Positions 19,967-28,586 of a stretch of 64,000 nt of DNA are shown in pieces (position 1 is the stretch's first letter; each line of letters begins with the position of its first letter). Source of the DNA: Peptoniphilaceae bacterium (GTDB lineage: Bacteria > Bacillota > Clostridia > Tissierellales > Peptoniphilaceae); the NCBI GenBank assembly GCA_028723425.1, contig JAQYEZ010000003.1, forward strand, positions 1 to 64,000. Reading direction: 5' to 3'. A program made the translations under genes and the position numbers. The notes under the pieces were generated by a model that ran no database searches, was not told the origin of the DNA, and saw only the letters and a program-made list of their open reading frames with translations.

Positions 19967-20531
19967 AAATATCCTTGATTTGTTCTAGGTTAGTGTAGGT
20001 ATCTATGTCCCAAAGCTCTTTTATATCATCGATTAGAACTTCATTTTTATCATTATCCTTTACCAAAAGCATGCCACCTTGGTCATATTCTAATTCTAAA
20101 AGACCATCCCTAAAGCTTGGTGGAAAGATAACAGGAGCTCCCCTTCTTTTTTCAGTTCTAGGATAGGTAATTACTTCATTTTTCTTATAAGCAGCTATTA
20201 GCTTTTCTACAGTTTCTACTGTCAAAAGTGGTTGGTCAGCTACAAAAAAGATCATGGCATTTTCTTTTTTTGCCTTATTTACTCCAAGTTTTATAGAACT
20301 TGACTTGCCAACTATATTATTGTCATTATAGATGGCTACATAGCCTCTTTTTTTGGCTTCTTGCAAAAGTTTTTCATAAGAACTTACCAAAATAATTTCA
20401 TCAAAGTCTATTTGATCTACAAGATCATAGACATATTCATATATTTTTTTGCCCTTTAAATCTAAGAGCAACTTGTTTTTGCCCATTCTTTCAGATAGGC
20501 CTGAAGCCATAATTATGGCACTAATCTTCAT
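19959..20531 (-). CDS. mocA: Molybdenum cofactor nucleotidyltransferase (MocA/YgfJ-like)
   Basis: AIIMASGLSERMGKNKLLLDLKGK; FFVADQPLLT; YPRTEKRRGAPVIFPPSF. Confidence 0.85.
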   Translation of the reverse strand: MKISAIIMASGLSERMGKNKLLLDLKGKKIYEYVYDLVDQIDFDEIILVSSYEKLLQEAKKRGYVAIYNDNNIVGKSSSIKLGVNKAKKENAMIFFVADQPLLTVETVEKLIAAYKKNEVITYPRTEKRRGAPVIFPPSFRDGLLELEYDQGGMLLVKDNDKNEVLIDDIKELWDIDTYTNLEQIKDIYE

Positions 20532-21237
20532 AATATTCCTCCCTTAAAAGTGAACCATAAGCATAAGATATGTTCTTGGTGTTTTTTCTTAAAAATTTTA
20601 TTACTTCTAAAGTTTTTTCCTTTTCTTCTAAGCTTTCAACCTGGTTAAAAAAGATGAATTTAGGAGAAGAAAAATCTCCAAAAGGACCTGGTTTACTTTC
20701 TATTAGTTTCAAAAAGACTTCTTTGTTTACTATTTTTTCATCTATAAGCTTTATAAAATCATCATAATTATAGATGAAATCTTTATCTATTCTTCTTCCT
20801 ATAACTTTTGCAGAAAAAACACAAATTACCTTGCTACTAATATTATATATGACAGGTTCATAAGATTTCCACATCTTTAAAGCTAAATTTCTACAACCGT
20901 CTGCTTCAATTAGCATATAGTCAAAGTCTTTTGAGATTTTTGTTAAATTATCTTCTCCTATAGAAGAAAACTTGTTAGTCTTTGGGTCAAGTTTTCCCAT
21001 AGCTAGCAAAAACTTTTTTTCATCTATTTTTTTGTAAGAATTGAAACTATCGTATATATAGTCAATATCCTTATTTTTTGGTCGTCTTATTTTGGTTGAT
21101 GTGCTTATTAAAACCCTACCTTCTTTTTTTAAGCTAGATCCTAATTTTTCCATAAGGCTTGTTTTACCACCAGCTCCTGTGATAAAAATATTATCTCCTT
21201 TTTTTATTTGGAAGATATCTATTAGACTTTTTTTCAT
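20521..21237 (-). CDS. yqeC: Selenium-dependent hydroxylase accessory protein YqeC
   Basis: GDNIFITGAGGKTSLMEKLGSSLKKEGRVLISTSTKIRRP; LIEADGCRNLALKMWKSYEPVI. Confidence 0.88.
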   Translation of the reverse strand: MKKSLIDIFQIKKGDNIFITGAGGKTSLMEKLGSSLKKEGRVLISTSTKIRRPKNKDIDYIYDSFNSYKKIDEKKFLLAMGKLDPKTNKFSSIGEDNLTKISKDFDYMLIEADGCRNLALKMWKSYEPVIYNISSKVICVFSAKVIGRRIDKDFIYNYDDFIKLIDEKIVNKEVFLKLIESKPGPFGDFSSPKFIFFNQVESLEEKEKTLEVIKFLRKNTKNISYAYGSLLREEYYED

Positions 21238-21251
21238 CTTGCCCCCAAAAA

Positions 21252-21290
21252 ATAAGCTGTTGCAAAAAAAGTAAATTTGCAGCAGCTATT
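21252..21290 (-). terminator. Terminator after the Se-dependent XDH gene
   Basis: agctgttgca...tgcagcagct hairpin; minus-strand U tract. Confidence 0.7.
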
Positions 21291-21294
21291 TTAT

Positions 21295-23922
21295 CTATTG
21301 TTTTTTAAATTCTTTTTTTGGTTTGCTATAGGCCGTTTCTTTCATTGGAAATTCATCTCTTAAAACTCCATCCAAAGCATAATATGCCCCTTGGACCGCT
21401 GCTGCTATTGGTATAGTTGCTATTTCTCCTATACCCTTTGCTCCATAGGCTATATCCAAAAGCTTTTCTTTTTCAACTAAAATAGGATGAATTTTTGGAA
21501 TTTCTGGTGCTCTCCACAAGCCCAAGGTTCCATATTTTGCCTTAACTACAGAATTTACCACTTTCAAATCCTCTGTCAAAGCATAACCAAGGCCCATTAT
21601 TACCCCACCTTCTATTTGTCCTTCTATGGTGGTTGGATTTATTACCTTACCTGAATCATGAGCTGCATAAACTTCCTTAACCTTACCCTCATCATCTAAA
21701 ATTACAACATGAGTTGCAAAACCGTAGGCTAGGTGAGATTTTGGAAATTCTTTGTCAGAACCAAGTGGGTCTGTTGGATCAAAGTATTCATAGAAATACT
21801 CTTTGCCTTCAAGCTCTTCTAGGCTATGATTTTTCAAATCCTTTGCCAGCTCTTCTGCGGCTCTTCTTACTGCTTCTCCGGTTATTAGAGTATGTCTTGA
21901 ACCTGATGTTGTTCCAGAATCTGGTGAAGTTTCAGAGTTAGGTGTCATTATTTTGATCTTATCATATAAAAGACCAGTAGCCTCTCCTATAATTTGTAAC
22001 ATTACTGTTCCAACTCCTTGGCCTATACCACTGGCTGCACAATAAAGTTTGCAAATTCCATCTTCTATTTTTATTTTTGCCCTACCCTTATCAGGAAGTC
22101 CAACTCCTACACCAGCATTTTTCATGGCACAAGCTATACCAGCATGGTCCTTATTTTTTTCATAAACATCTTTTACCTTTTCCAAAGTCTCTACCAAGGC
22201 TGTAGAACAATCAGCTATTTGACCATTTGGTAGAACTTGACCTGGTTTGATTGCATTTCTATATCTGATTTCCCAAGGAGATATTCCAACCTTTTGAGCC
22301 AATAAGTTTATATTTGATTCCATAGCAAAGTTTGATTGGCAAACTCCAAAACCTCTAAAGGCTCCTGCAGGTGGATTGTTGGTGTAGTAGCCATAACCAT
22401 GAATTTCTGTATTTTGGTAATTGTATGGACCAACAGAGTGAGTACAGGCTCTTTCCAAAACAGGTCCACAAAGTGAAGCATAGGCTCCCGTATCAAAGTT
22501 TATTTCTACTTTCATAGCCTTAAAAATTCCATTTTCATCGCAGCCAAGTGTAAAACGTCCTTCCATAGGGTGACGTTTTGGATGCCATCTTAGGGATTCA
22601 TCCCTTGTCATCTTGTGTTTGACTGGTCTTTGATATAGATAAGCTGCAAGGGCTGCTGGAGGTTGAACAGACATATCTTCTTTTCCTCCAAAGCCTCCTC
22701 CAACATAGGGATTTTCGACCACAATCCTTTCTGGCTTATCTTGCCAACCAAACATAATGGATAATTCTTTTCTTGTATCATAAACGCTTTGGTCTGATGA
22801 ATAAACTTTTATACCATCCTTGTAAGGCATGGCAACACAACATTCTGGTTCCAAGAAGGCATGTTCTGTAAAAGGCGTTTTGTAATCATGGGTTACAACA
22901 TAGGCACACTCTTTTAGAGCTTCTTCTGCATTGCCACGACTTACATGTCTTTCTTGGCAAAGATTGCCATTAGGATGAATTTTTGGAGCATCTTTTGCCT
23001 TTGCTTCTGCTATAGATGAAACAGGCTTTAACTCTTCTAGGTCTACTTTTATTAATTTTTTAGCTTCTTCTACTATTTCTGGACTTTCTGCCACAACAAA
23101 ACATAGGGCATCTCCCAAAGATCTAGTTTCAGATCCTTTTTCTATAAATACATCCCAATCTTGTTGGATGTGACCTACCTTGTTATTTGGAACATCTTCT
23201 GCAGTTAAAACTCCTACAACCCCTTCAAGTTTTAAAGCCTCGCTATAGTCGATGTCAATAAATTTAGCCCTAGGATATTTGGTTCTTACACAAGAGCCAT
23301 AAAGCATGCCCTCTATTTCTATATCATCAGCATAGATACCTGTGCCGAGGATTTTTTCTTTGGCATCAATCCTATTAGTTCTTAGAGATATCTTGGCATC
23401 TTGTTCTTTTTCTTCTTCAATTGCCAGTTCTCCTCTTAGAATAGCTGCTGCCATTTGTATACCCTTGATGATTTTTACATAACCTGTACAACGGCATATA
23501 TTTCCCTTTATGGCTAATTTGATTTCTTCTTCTGTTGGATTTGGGTTTTTTTTGATAACACTCGCTCCACTCATGACCATACCTGGAATACAAAAACCAC
23601 ATTGAACAGCCCCTGCCTTTGTAAAGGCATAGGTGAAGGCATCTTTTTCTTCTTGGCTAAGTCCTTCATTGGTTAAAACTTCTGTATCCTTTAATTTTGA
23701 AAGTTTTACCACACAGGATCTTTTGTTTTCTTCTCCCACAAGTACCGTACATGTTCCACAAGCCCCTTGAGAACAACCGTCTTTAACTGATTTTATATGT
23801 AGATCATCTCTTAAAAATCTTAAAAGAGTTTTATCTTTGTAGGTTTCATAAGTTTGTCCATTTACTTTTACAATAAAAGGCGTCTGCTCTTCTATCTTTT
23901 CTCCAATTAATATCTTTTCCAT
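21295..23922 (-). CDS. xdh: Selenium-dependent xanthine dehydrogenase/molybdenum hydroxylase (fused 2Fe-2S and Mo-binding domains)
   Basis: VKDGCSQGACGTCTVLV, AVQCGFCIPGMVMS, NICRCTGYVKI, PYVGGGFGGKEDMSVQPPAALAAY, YGAKGIGEIATIPIAAA. Confidence 0.92.
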   Translation of the reverse strand: MEKILIGEKIEEQTPFIVKVNGQTYETYKDKTLLRFLRDDLHIKSVKDGCSQGACGTCTVLVGEENKRSCVVKLSKLKDTEVLTNEGLSQEEKDAFTYAFTKAGAVQCGFCIPGMVMSGASVIKKNPNPTEEEIKLAIKGNICRCTGYVKIIKGIQMAAAILRGELAIEEEKEQDAKISLRTNRIDAKEKILGTGIYADDIEIEGMLYGSCVRTKYPRAKFIDIDYSEALKLEGVVGVLTAEDVPNNKVGHIQQDWDVFIEKGSETRSLGDALCFVVAESPEIVEEAKKLIKVDLEELKPVSSIAEAKAKDAPKIHPNGNLCQERHVSRGNAEEALKECAYVVTHDYKTPFTEHAFLEPECCVAMPYKDGIKVYSSDQSVYDTRKELSIMFGWQDKPERIVVENPYVGGGFGGKEDMSVQPPAALAAYLYQRPVKHKMTRDESLRWHPKRHPMEGRFTLGCDENGIFKAMKVEINFDTGAYASLCGPVLERACTHSVGPYNYQNTEIHGYGYYTNNPPAGAFRGFGVCQSNFAMESNINLLAQKVGISPWEIRYRNAIKPGQVLPNGQIADCSTALVETLEKVKDVYEKNKDHAGIACAMKNAGVGVGLPDKGRAKIKIEDGICKLYCAASGIGQGVGTVMLQIIGEATGLLYDKIKIMTPNSETSPDSGTTSGSRHTLITGEAVRRAAEELAKDLKNHSLEELEGKEYFYEYFDPTDPLGSDKEFPKSHLAYGFATHVVILDDEGKVKEVYAAHDSGKVINPTTIEGQIEGGVIMGLGYALTEDLKVVNSVVKAKYGTLGLWRAPEIPKIHPILVEKEKLLDIAYGAKGIGEIATIPIAAAVQGAYYALDGVLRDEFPMKETAYSKPKKEFKKQ

Positions 23923-23936
23923 AATTTCTCGTCTTT

Positions 23937-25307
23937 CTAAAATTTTCTAGGTATAAACTTACCTTCTCCCTTCTTAGCAAAATATTTACCTTTATCCAAA
24001 ATTATCCTTCCTCTTAATATGACACTTTCCACCTTTACGCTTGTCTTGTATCCTTGGTAAGTAGTATAGTCACAATTTGAATGTCTATTTTCTTCTTTTA
24101 TTTCATAAGATGAATTATTCATTATCACAAGATCTGCATCTGATCCAACTTTAATTTCTCCCTTTTTTGGATATAGACCAAAAATCTTGCTTGGATTTGT
24201 TGCTAGTAAGTCTACAAGTCTTCCCAAGCTTATATTTCTCTTTAATCCTTCGCTTATTACAACTTCCATTCTTTCTTCTACTCCAGGGGCTCCACCAGGA
24301 CAATCTATAAAATTATCCTTATAAAGAAGCTTATCTCTTTCATAAAAGAATGGGCAATGATCAGTTGCTATTACATCGACATCTCCATTTTTAACGCCCT
24401 CCCAAAGGGCATCTATATCTTCTTTTTTTCTCAAAGGGGGTGCCATAATGTATTTAATGCCCTCTTTGTTTCCACCTTCTGTATATTTTGATTCATCCAA
24501 GGTCAAATATTGGGTGCAAGTTTCACAATAAAGATTTTTTACTCCACGCTTTCTAGCAGAAATTATCTCATCAAGTCCTTTTTTGCTTGAAGTGTGAACT
24601 ATATAAAGTTTTGGAAAATCGGCTATCTCACTTAGGTAGATAAGCCTATTTATAGCTTCTGCTTCTGTCTGATCGGGTCTAGTTTTTGCATGAAAGATTG
24701 GGCTTAGCTTCTTATTTGCAATAGCTTCATTTCTTAATTCTTCTATGGCCTTGTCATTTTCACAATGAACACAAACTACACTTCCTGTTTGTTTGGCCTT
24801 TTTTAAAACCTTGAGCATTTGCCCATCATCTAGCTTTCCACTATAAGTTGTGTATATTTTTATTGAAACAATTCCGTCATCATATAATTTTGAAATTTCA
24901 TCAAGTAGCTTATCATTTAACTCATACAAGGCTCCATGGAAAGAGTAATCTATAACTGCCTTATCATCTGCCAAGTCATGATAGTGATCTATCATACTTG
25001 TAAGACTTGCTCCTTTTTCCAAAGCCCCTATATGGTCTATTATAGTTGTTGTTCCACCATAAGAAGCTGCAACAGTTCCTGTATAAAAATCATCAACTGA
25101 AACATACTTGCCCAAATCTAGGTTCATATGGGTATGAACATCAACTCCACCTGGAAGAACCAATTTGTCTTTAGCATCTATTATCTTTTGGGCAGAAATA
25201 TCGATCTTATCTGAAATTTGTGAGATTTTTTCATCTTCTATCAAAATATCACATTTTTTTAATTTTCCGCCTACAAGAGCTTTTCCATTTTTAATCAAAC
25301 ACAACAT
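23937..25307 (-). CDS. hyuA: Dihydropyrimidinase-family cyclic amidohydrolase
   Basis: VLPGGVDVHTHMNLDLG, VYVVHTSSKKG-like, VIATDHCPFFYERDK, DADLVI. Confidence 0.9.
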   Translation of the reverse strand: MLCLIKNGKALVGGKLKKCDILIEDEKISQISDKIDISAQKIIDAKDKLVLPGGVDVHTHMNLDLGKYVSVDDFYTGTVAASYGGTTTIIDHIGALEKGASLTSMIDHYHDLADDKAVIDYSFHGALYELNDKLLDEISKLYDDGIVSIKIYTTYSGKLDDGQMLKVLKKAKQTGSVVCVHCENDKAIEELRNEAIANKKLSPIFHAKTRPDQTEAEAINRLIYLSEIADFPKLYIVHTSSKKGLDEIISARKRGVKNLYCETCTQYLTLDESKYTEGGNKEGIKYIMAPPLRKKEDIDALWEGVKNGDVDVIATDHCPFFYERDKLLYKDNFIDCPGGAPGVEERMEVVISEGLKRNISLGRLVDLLATNPSKIFGLYPKKGEIKVGSDADLVIMNNSSYEIKEENRHSNCDYTTYQGYKTSVKVESVILRGRIILDKGKYFAKKGEGKFIPRKF

Positions 25308-25316
25308 ATCATTTCC

Positions 25317-27029
25317 TCACGCTTCTATATCAATAAAGTCAAATTTATTTACATCAAAAAGCCCCTTATCAGTCAATTTTATTTCAGGAATCACAGGCAA
25401 GGTCATAAAGCCTAGGGTTAAAATAGGATCTAGATCATCCTTTCCATCCTTTAACTTGTATAAAATTTGATATAAAACTTCTTCAAGCTTTTTATTTGTA
25501 TCTTCTATAGATGTCCTAGACATAAGACCTGCAATCTCCAAAGGTAAACTTGCAAGGACTTTGCCATTTTGAACTACACTTATACCACCGTTGATTTTTT
25601 TAATTGTCTTCATTGCCAAAAACATATCCGGATCATTATCTCCAACTATTACTAAGTTGTGAGAATCATGGGCTATAGTAGAGGCAAAGGCTCCATTTCT
25701 TATGCCAAAACCTTTTATTATCCCCTTGCCCATACTTTTTAAGCCCTTATGTCTTTCTATTACTACTATTTTTTGGTAATCTTCACTTGCTACAAAGACT
25801 CCTCCTTCAAGCTTTACATCTTCGACAAGCTTTGTTGTAAGAAGATTATTTTTGTGGATGCCTATTATATTTGCCTTGGTGCTTTTCATTTTTATTTGAA
25901 AATCTTCCAATTTATAATCATATATATTCACATTATCTAATTTTTTTATATAAGCCTTATCTTCAATATCTATAAGCAATTTAGCATTTTGACTTACTTT
26001 CTTGCCCTTTACATATACCGAATCGATCACAAAATCTTCTAGACTATCAAGAACTATAAAGTTTGCCTCATATCCTGGCGCAAGAGCTCCCTTTTTTTTC
26101 AAATTATAACAAGTAGCAGGATTTATGCTTGCAATTTTTATAGCATCAATAGGATCTATTCCATTTTTAATAGCAATTTTTATATTTTCATTTACTGAAC
26201 CTTTTTCTAAGAGGTCTTTAGGATGCTTATCATCTGTGCAAAAAAGGCATCTGGATATGTTATCCTTGTTTATTGCCTTGGTCAAAGCATCCGCATTTTT
26301 TGCCGATGTTCCCTCTCTGATTTGGACATACATTCCTTTTGAAATCCTATCTTCCATCTCTTGGATGTTTGAACACTCATGATCTGTCTTTATGCCTGCT
26401 ATCGCATAAGCATTTAGATCATTTCCCATAAGTCCTGGAGCATGCCCGTCAATTATCTTATCTTTAAAGCCTTGTATTTTTTCTAAAACGCTATTATCTT
26501 CATTTAAAAGACCTACATAATTCATCAGCTCTCCAAGGCCTAAAACCTTATCACAATCTTTAAATTTTTCAAGCTCTTTATAATCAAGAAGGGCCCCTGA
26601 ATTTTCAAAAAAAGTCGCAGGTACACAAGATGGTAACATAATCCTTATATCAAGATCTAAATCTTTTGAAGCCTTGATTATATATTCTATGCCTTCAAGA
26701 CCAAGTACATTTGCAATCTCATGAGGATCTGCTATTATAGTCGTTACTCCATTTACTAATAATAATTTTGCCAATTGACAAGGACTTACCATAGATGATT
26801 CTATATGGACATGGGAATCTATAAGAGAGGGGCAAATATATTTGCCTTTCAAATCAACTTCTTCTTTTCCTTGATAAAGGCCTATCCCTATAATTTCACC
26901 ATTATCCACAGCCAAATCTTTTTTTATAATTTTATTTGAAAATACATCTACAATCTTTGCATTTTTAAAGACTAAGTCTGCTTTTTTTACTCCTCTTGCT
27001 ATGCTTATTTTATCTTTCAAGTCTTGCAT
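25317..27029 (-). CDS. ade: Adenine deaminase
   Basis: GKYICPSLIDSHVHIESSMVSPCQLAKLLLVNGVTTIIADPHEIANVLG; GIRNGAFASTIAHDSHN. ORF-track start 27074 replaced by ATG 27029 because the extra N-terminus is encoded by a terminator hairpin. Confidence 0.93.
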   Translation of the reverse strand: MQDLKDKISIARGVKKADLVFKNAKIVDVFSNKIIKKDLAVDNGEIIGIGLYQGKEEVDLKGKYICPSLIDSHVHIESSMVSPCQLAKLLLVNGVTTIIADPHEIANVLGLEGIEYIIKASKDLDLDIRIMLPSCVPATFFENSGALLDYKELEKFKDCDKVLGLGELMNYVGLLNEDNSVLEKIQGFKDKIIDGHAPGLMGNDLNAYAIAGIKTDHECSNIQEMEDRISKGMYVQIREGTSAKNADALTKAINKDNISRCLFCTDDKHPKDLLEKGSVNENIKIAIKNGIDPIDAIKIASINPATCYNLKKKGALAPGYEANFIVLDSLEDFVIDSVYVKGKKVSQNAKLLIDIEDKAYIKKLDNVNIYDYKLEDFQIKMKSTKANIIGIHKNNLLTTKLVEDVKLEGGVFVASEDYQKIVVIERHKGLKSMGKGIIKGFGIRNGAFASTIAHDSHNLVIVGDNDPDMFLAMKTIKKINGGISVVQNGKVLASLPLEIAGLMSRTSIEDTNKKLEEVLYQILYKLKDGKDDLDPILTLGFMTLPVIPEIKLTDKGLFDVNKFDFIDIEA

Positions 27030-27047
27030 AAGTCCCTCTTTTATAAA

Positions 27048-27071
27048 AGGCCTCGCTAAAATACGAGGCCT
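27048..27071 (-). terminator. Terminator/attenuator immediately upstream of ade
   Basis: aggcctcg-ctaaaata-cgaggcct, minus strand followed by ttttat. Confidence 0.7.
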
Positions 27072-27092
27072 CATTTTTAATAGTTTTTCAAA

Positions 27093-27722
27093 TTAGCCCA
27101 TATAATCTTTTTTATTTTCTTCGCTAATTCTATTAACCTTATGTTCTTCTTTTAATTCAAAGCCATTTTCTATATTGTTTGCTTTTTGAACTGCTATCAA
27201 TATATTTTCATAACCTGTACACCTACACATATTATTAGCTAATTCTTTTCTTAGCTCTTCAATTGTATAGTATTTGCCTCTAGAAATTACTTCTGTAGCA
27301 CGAACTATAAAACCAGGTGTACAAAAACCGCATTGAACTGCCGCTTCATCTACAAAGGCTTGTTGAACGATTGATAGAGATCCATCTTTTAAAGTTATTC
27401 CTTCTGTTGTCCAAATATCTTTGCCTTCTGCCCAAATTGCCAAGTAGATACAAGAGTTAAATGTTTCTCCATCAATAAGAACTGAACATGCCCCACATTC
27501 TCCAACTTCGCAGCCTTTTTTTACTGATGTTAAAGAAAACTCATTTCTTAAAAAATCTGTTAGTGATGCTCTCATGTCCACCATTTTGGCAACATTTACT
27601 CCGTTAATTCTACATTTAACTAGCTTATATTGAGGCTCAAAATGCAAGGCTTCTTCTTCTTTTTTTCCAAAAGGACCGTACTCACTGTTATGCATTAACT
27701 CCTCCTTTATGTTGTTTATCAA
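27093..27722 (-). CDS. xdhC: Xanthine dehydrogenase 2Fe-2S subunit (start may be 27695)
   Basis: VKKGCEVGECGACSVLIDG; AVQCGFCTPGFIV; NNMCRCTGYENI. Confidence 0.9.
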   Translation of the reverse strand: MINNIKEELMHNSEYGPFGKKEEEALHFEPQYKLVKCRINGVNVAKMVDMRASLTDFLRNEFSLTSVKKGCEVGECGACSVLIDGETFNSCIYLAIWAEGKDIWTTEGITLKDGSLSIVQQAFVDEAAVQCGFCTPGFIVRATEVISRGKYYTIEELRKELANNMCRCTGYENILIAVQKANNIENGFELKEEHKVNRISEENKKDYMG

Positions 27723-28572
27723 TATCTTTAAGACATCTTATGGCTATTTCATATAGAATTTGTGTTCTTAAAGCCTTGGAAGCTCTCCATGAATCACGAG
27801 GAGATAGTTCCTTTAGTGCCTCTTTGGCAAATTCTTTCATTGTTTCTTCTGTCAAAACTTTTCCTTTAAAAGCATTTTCTGCCTCAAAAACTCTTACAGG
27901 TGTTGGACCTGCAACTCCATAAGCTGCTCTAATACTTTCTATTACATTATCTTCTTTAAATTTTACGGATATTGAACATGAAGAAGTTGCTATATCCATG
28001 GCATTTCTCATAGCGTATTTGAAATAGTGACCGTAGTAATTCTCATAGGATTGTTTTTTTATAATTACAGCTGTCATTATTTCACTAGGTCTAAGGTATA
28101 CCTTACCAAAACCAAGATAAAAATCTGTTATGTCTACATATCTTTTGCCATTTTCTCCTTCAAGTTCGATTACGGCATCATAGGCAAAAAGTGTAGCAGA
28201 AGAATCTGCAGAAGGTACACCATTACAAACATTGCCCCCTATAGTTGCTATATTTCTAAGTTGTGGACCACCTGCTGTATCAACAGCTTCTCCTAATGTT
28301 GGACAGTATTTTTTTACCAAGTCATTGGCTGTTATATGAGAAAATGATGTAAGAGCTCCAATTCTTAAATCTCCATTTTCCATAAGACTAACTCCACGAA
28401 GCTTATCGCAAAGATATATAGAAATTAATTCCGCTCCTGCAAGTTTTCCTTCTCTAATCTTTATTAATACATCAGAACCACCGCCAATAAATACTGCTTG
28501 AGGGTGTTCTTTTTTTAATTCTATAGCTTCTTTTATGGTATTTGCTTCATAAATTGTTTTTACATCGTACAT
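27688..28572 (-). CDS. xdhB: Xanthine dehydrogenase FAD-binding subunit
   Basis: AVFIGGGSDVLIKIREG; GPQLRNIATIGGNVCNGVPSADS. Confidence 0.9.
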   Translation of the reverse strand: MYDVKTIYEANTIKEAIELKKEHPQAVFIGGGSDVLIKIREGKLAGAELISIYLCDKLRGVSLMENGDLRIGALTSFSHITANDLVKKYCPTLGEAVDTAGGPQLRNIATIGGNVCNGVPSADSSATLFAYDAVIELEGENGKRYVDITDFYLGFGKVYLRPSEIMTAVIIKKQSYENYYGHYFKYAMRNAMDIATSSCSISVKFKEDNVIESIRAAYGVAGPTPVRVFEAENAFKGKVLTEETMKEFAKEALKELSPRDSWRASKALRTQILYEIAIRCLKDIDKQHKGGVNA

Positions 28573-28586
28573 ATTATTCCACCTCT

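Noticed and set aside
22308-22496. Small ORF inside xdh and many similar antisense or out-of-frame ORFs (e.g. 573..803, 19221..19466, 28027..28296, 46869..47288)
   Set aside because: They lie in strongly supported genes on other frames, with low-complexity or implausible products and no independent support
27029-27074. N-terminal extension of adenine deaminase (MRPRILARPFIKEGL)
   Set aside because: Encoded by a terminator hairpin; ATG at 27029 fits family start better
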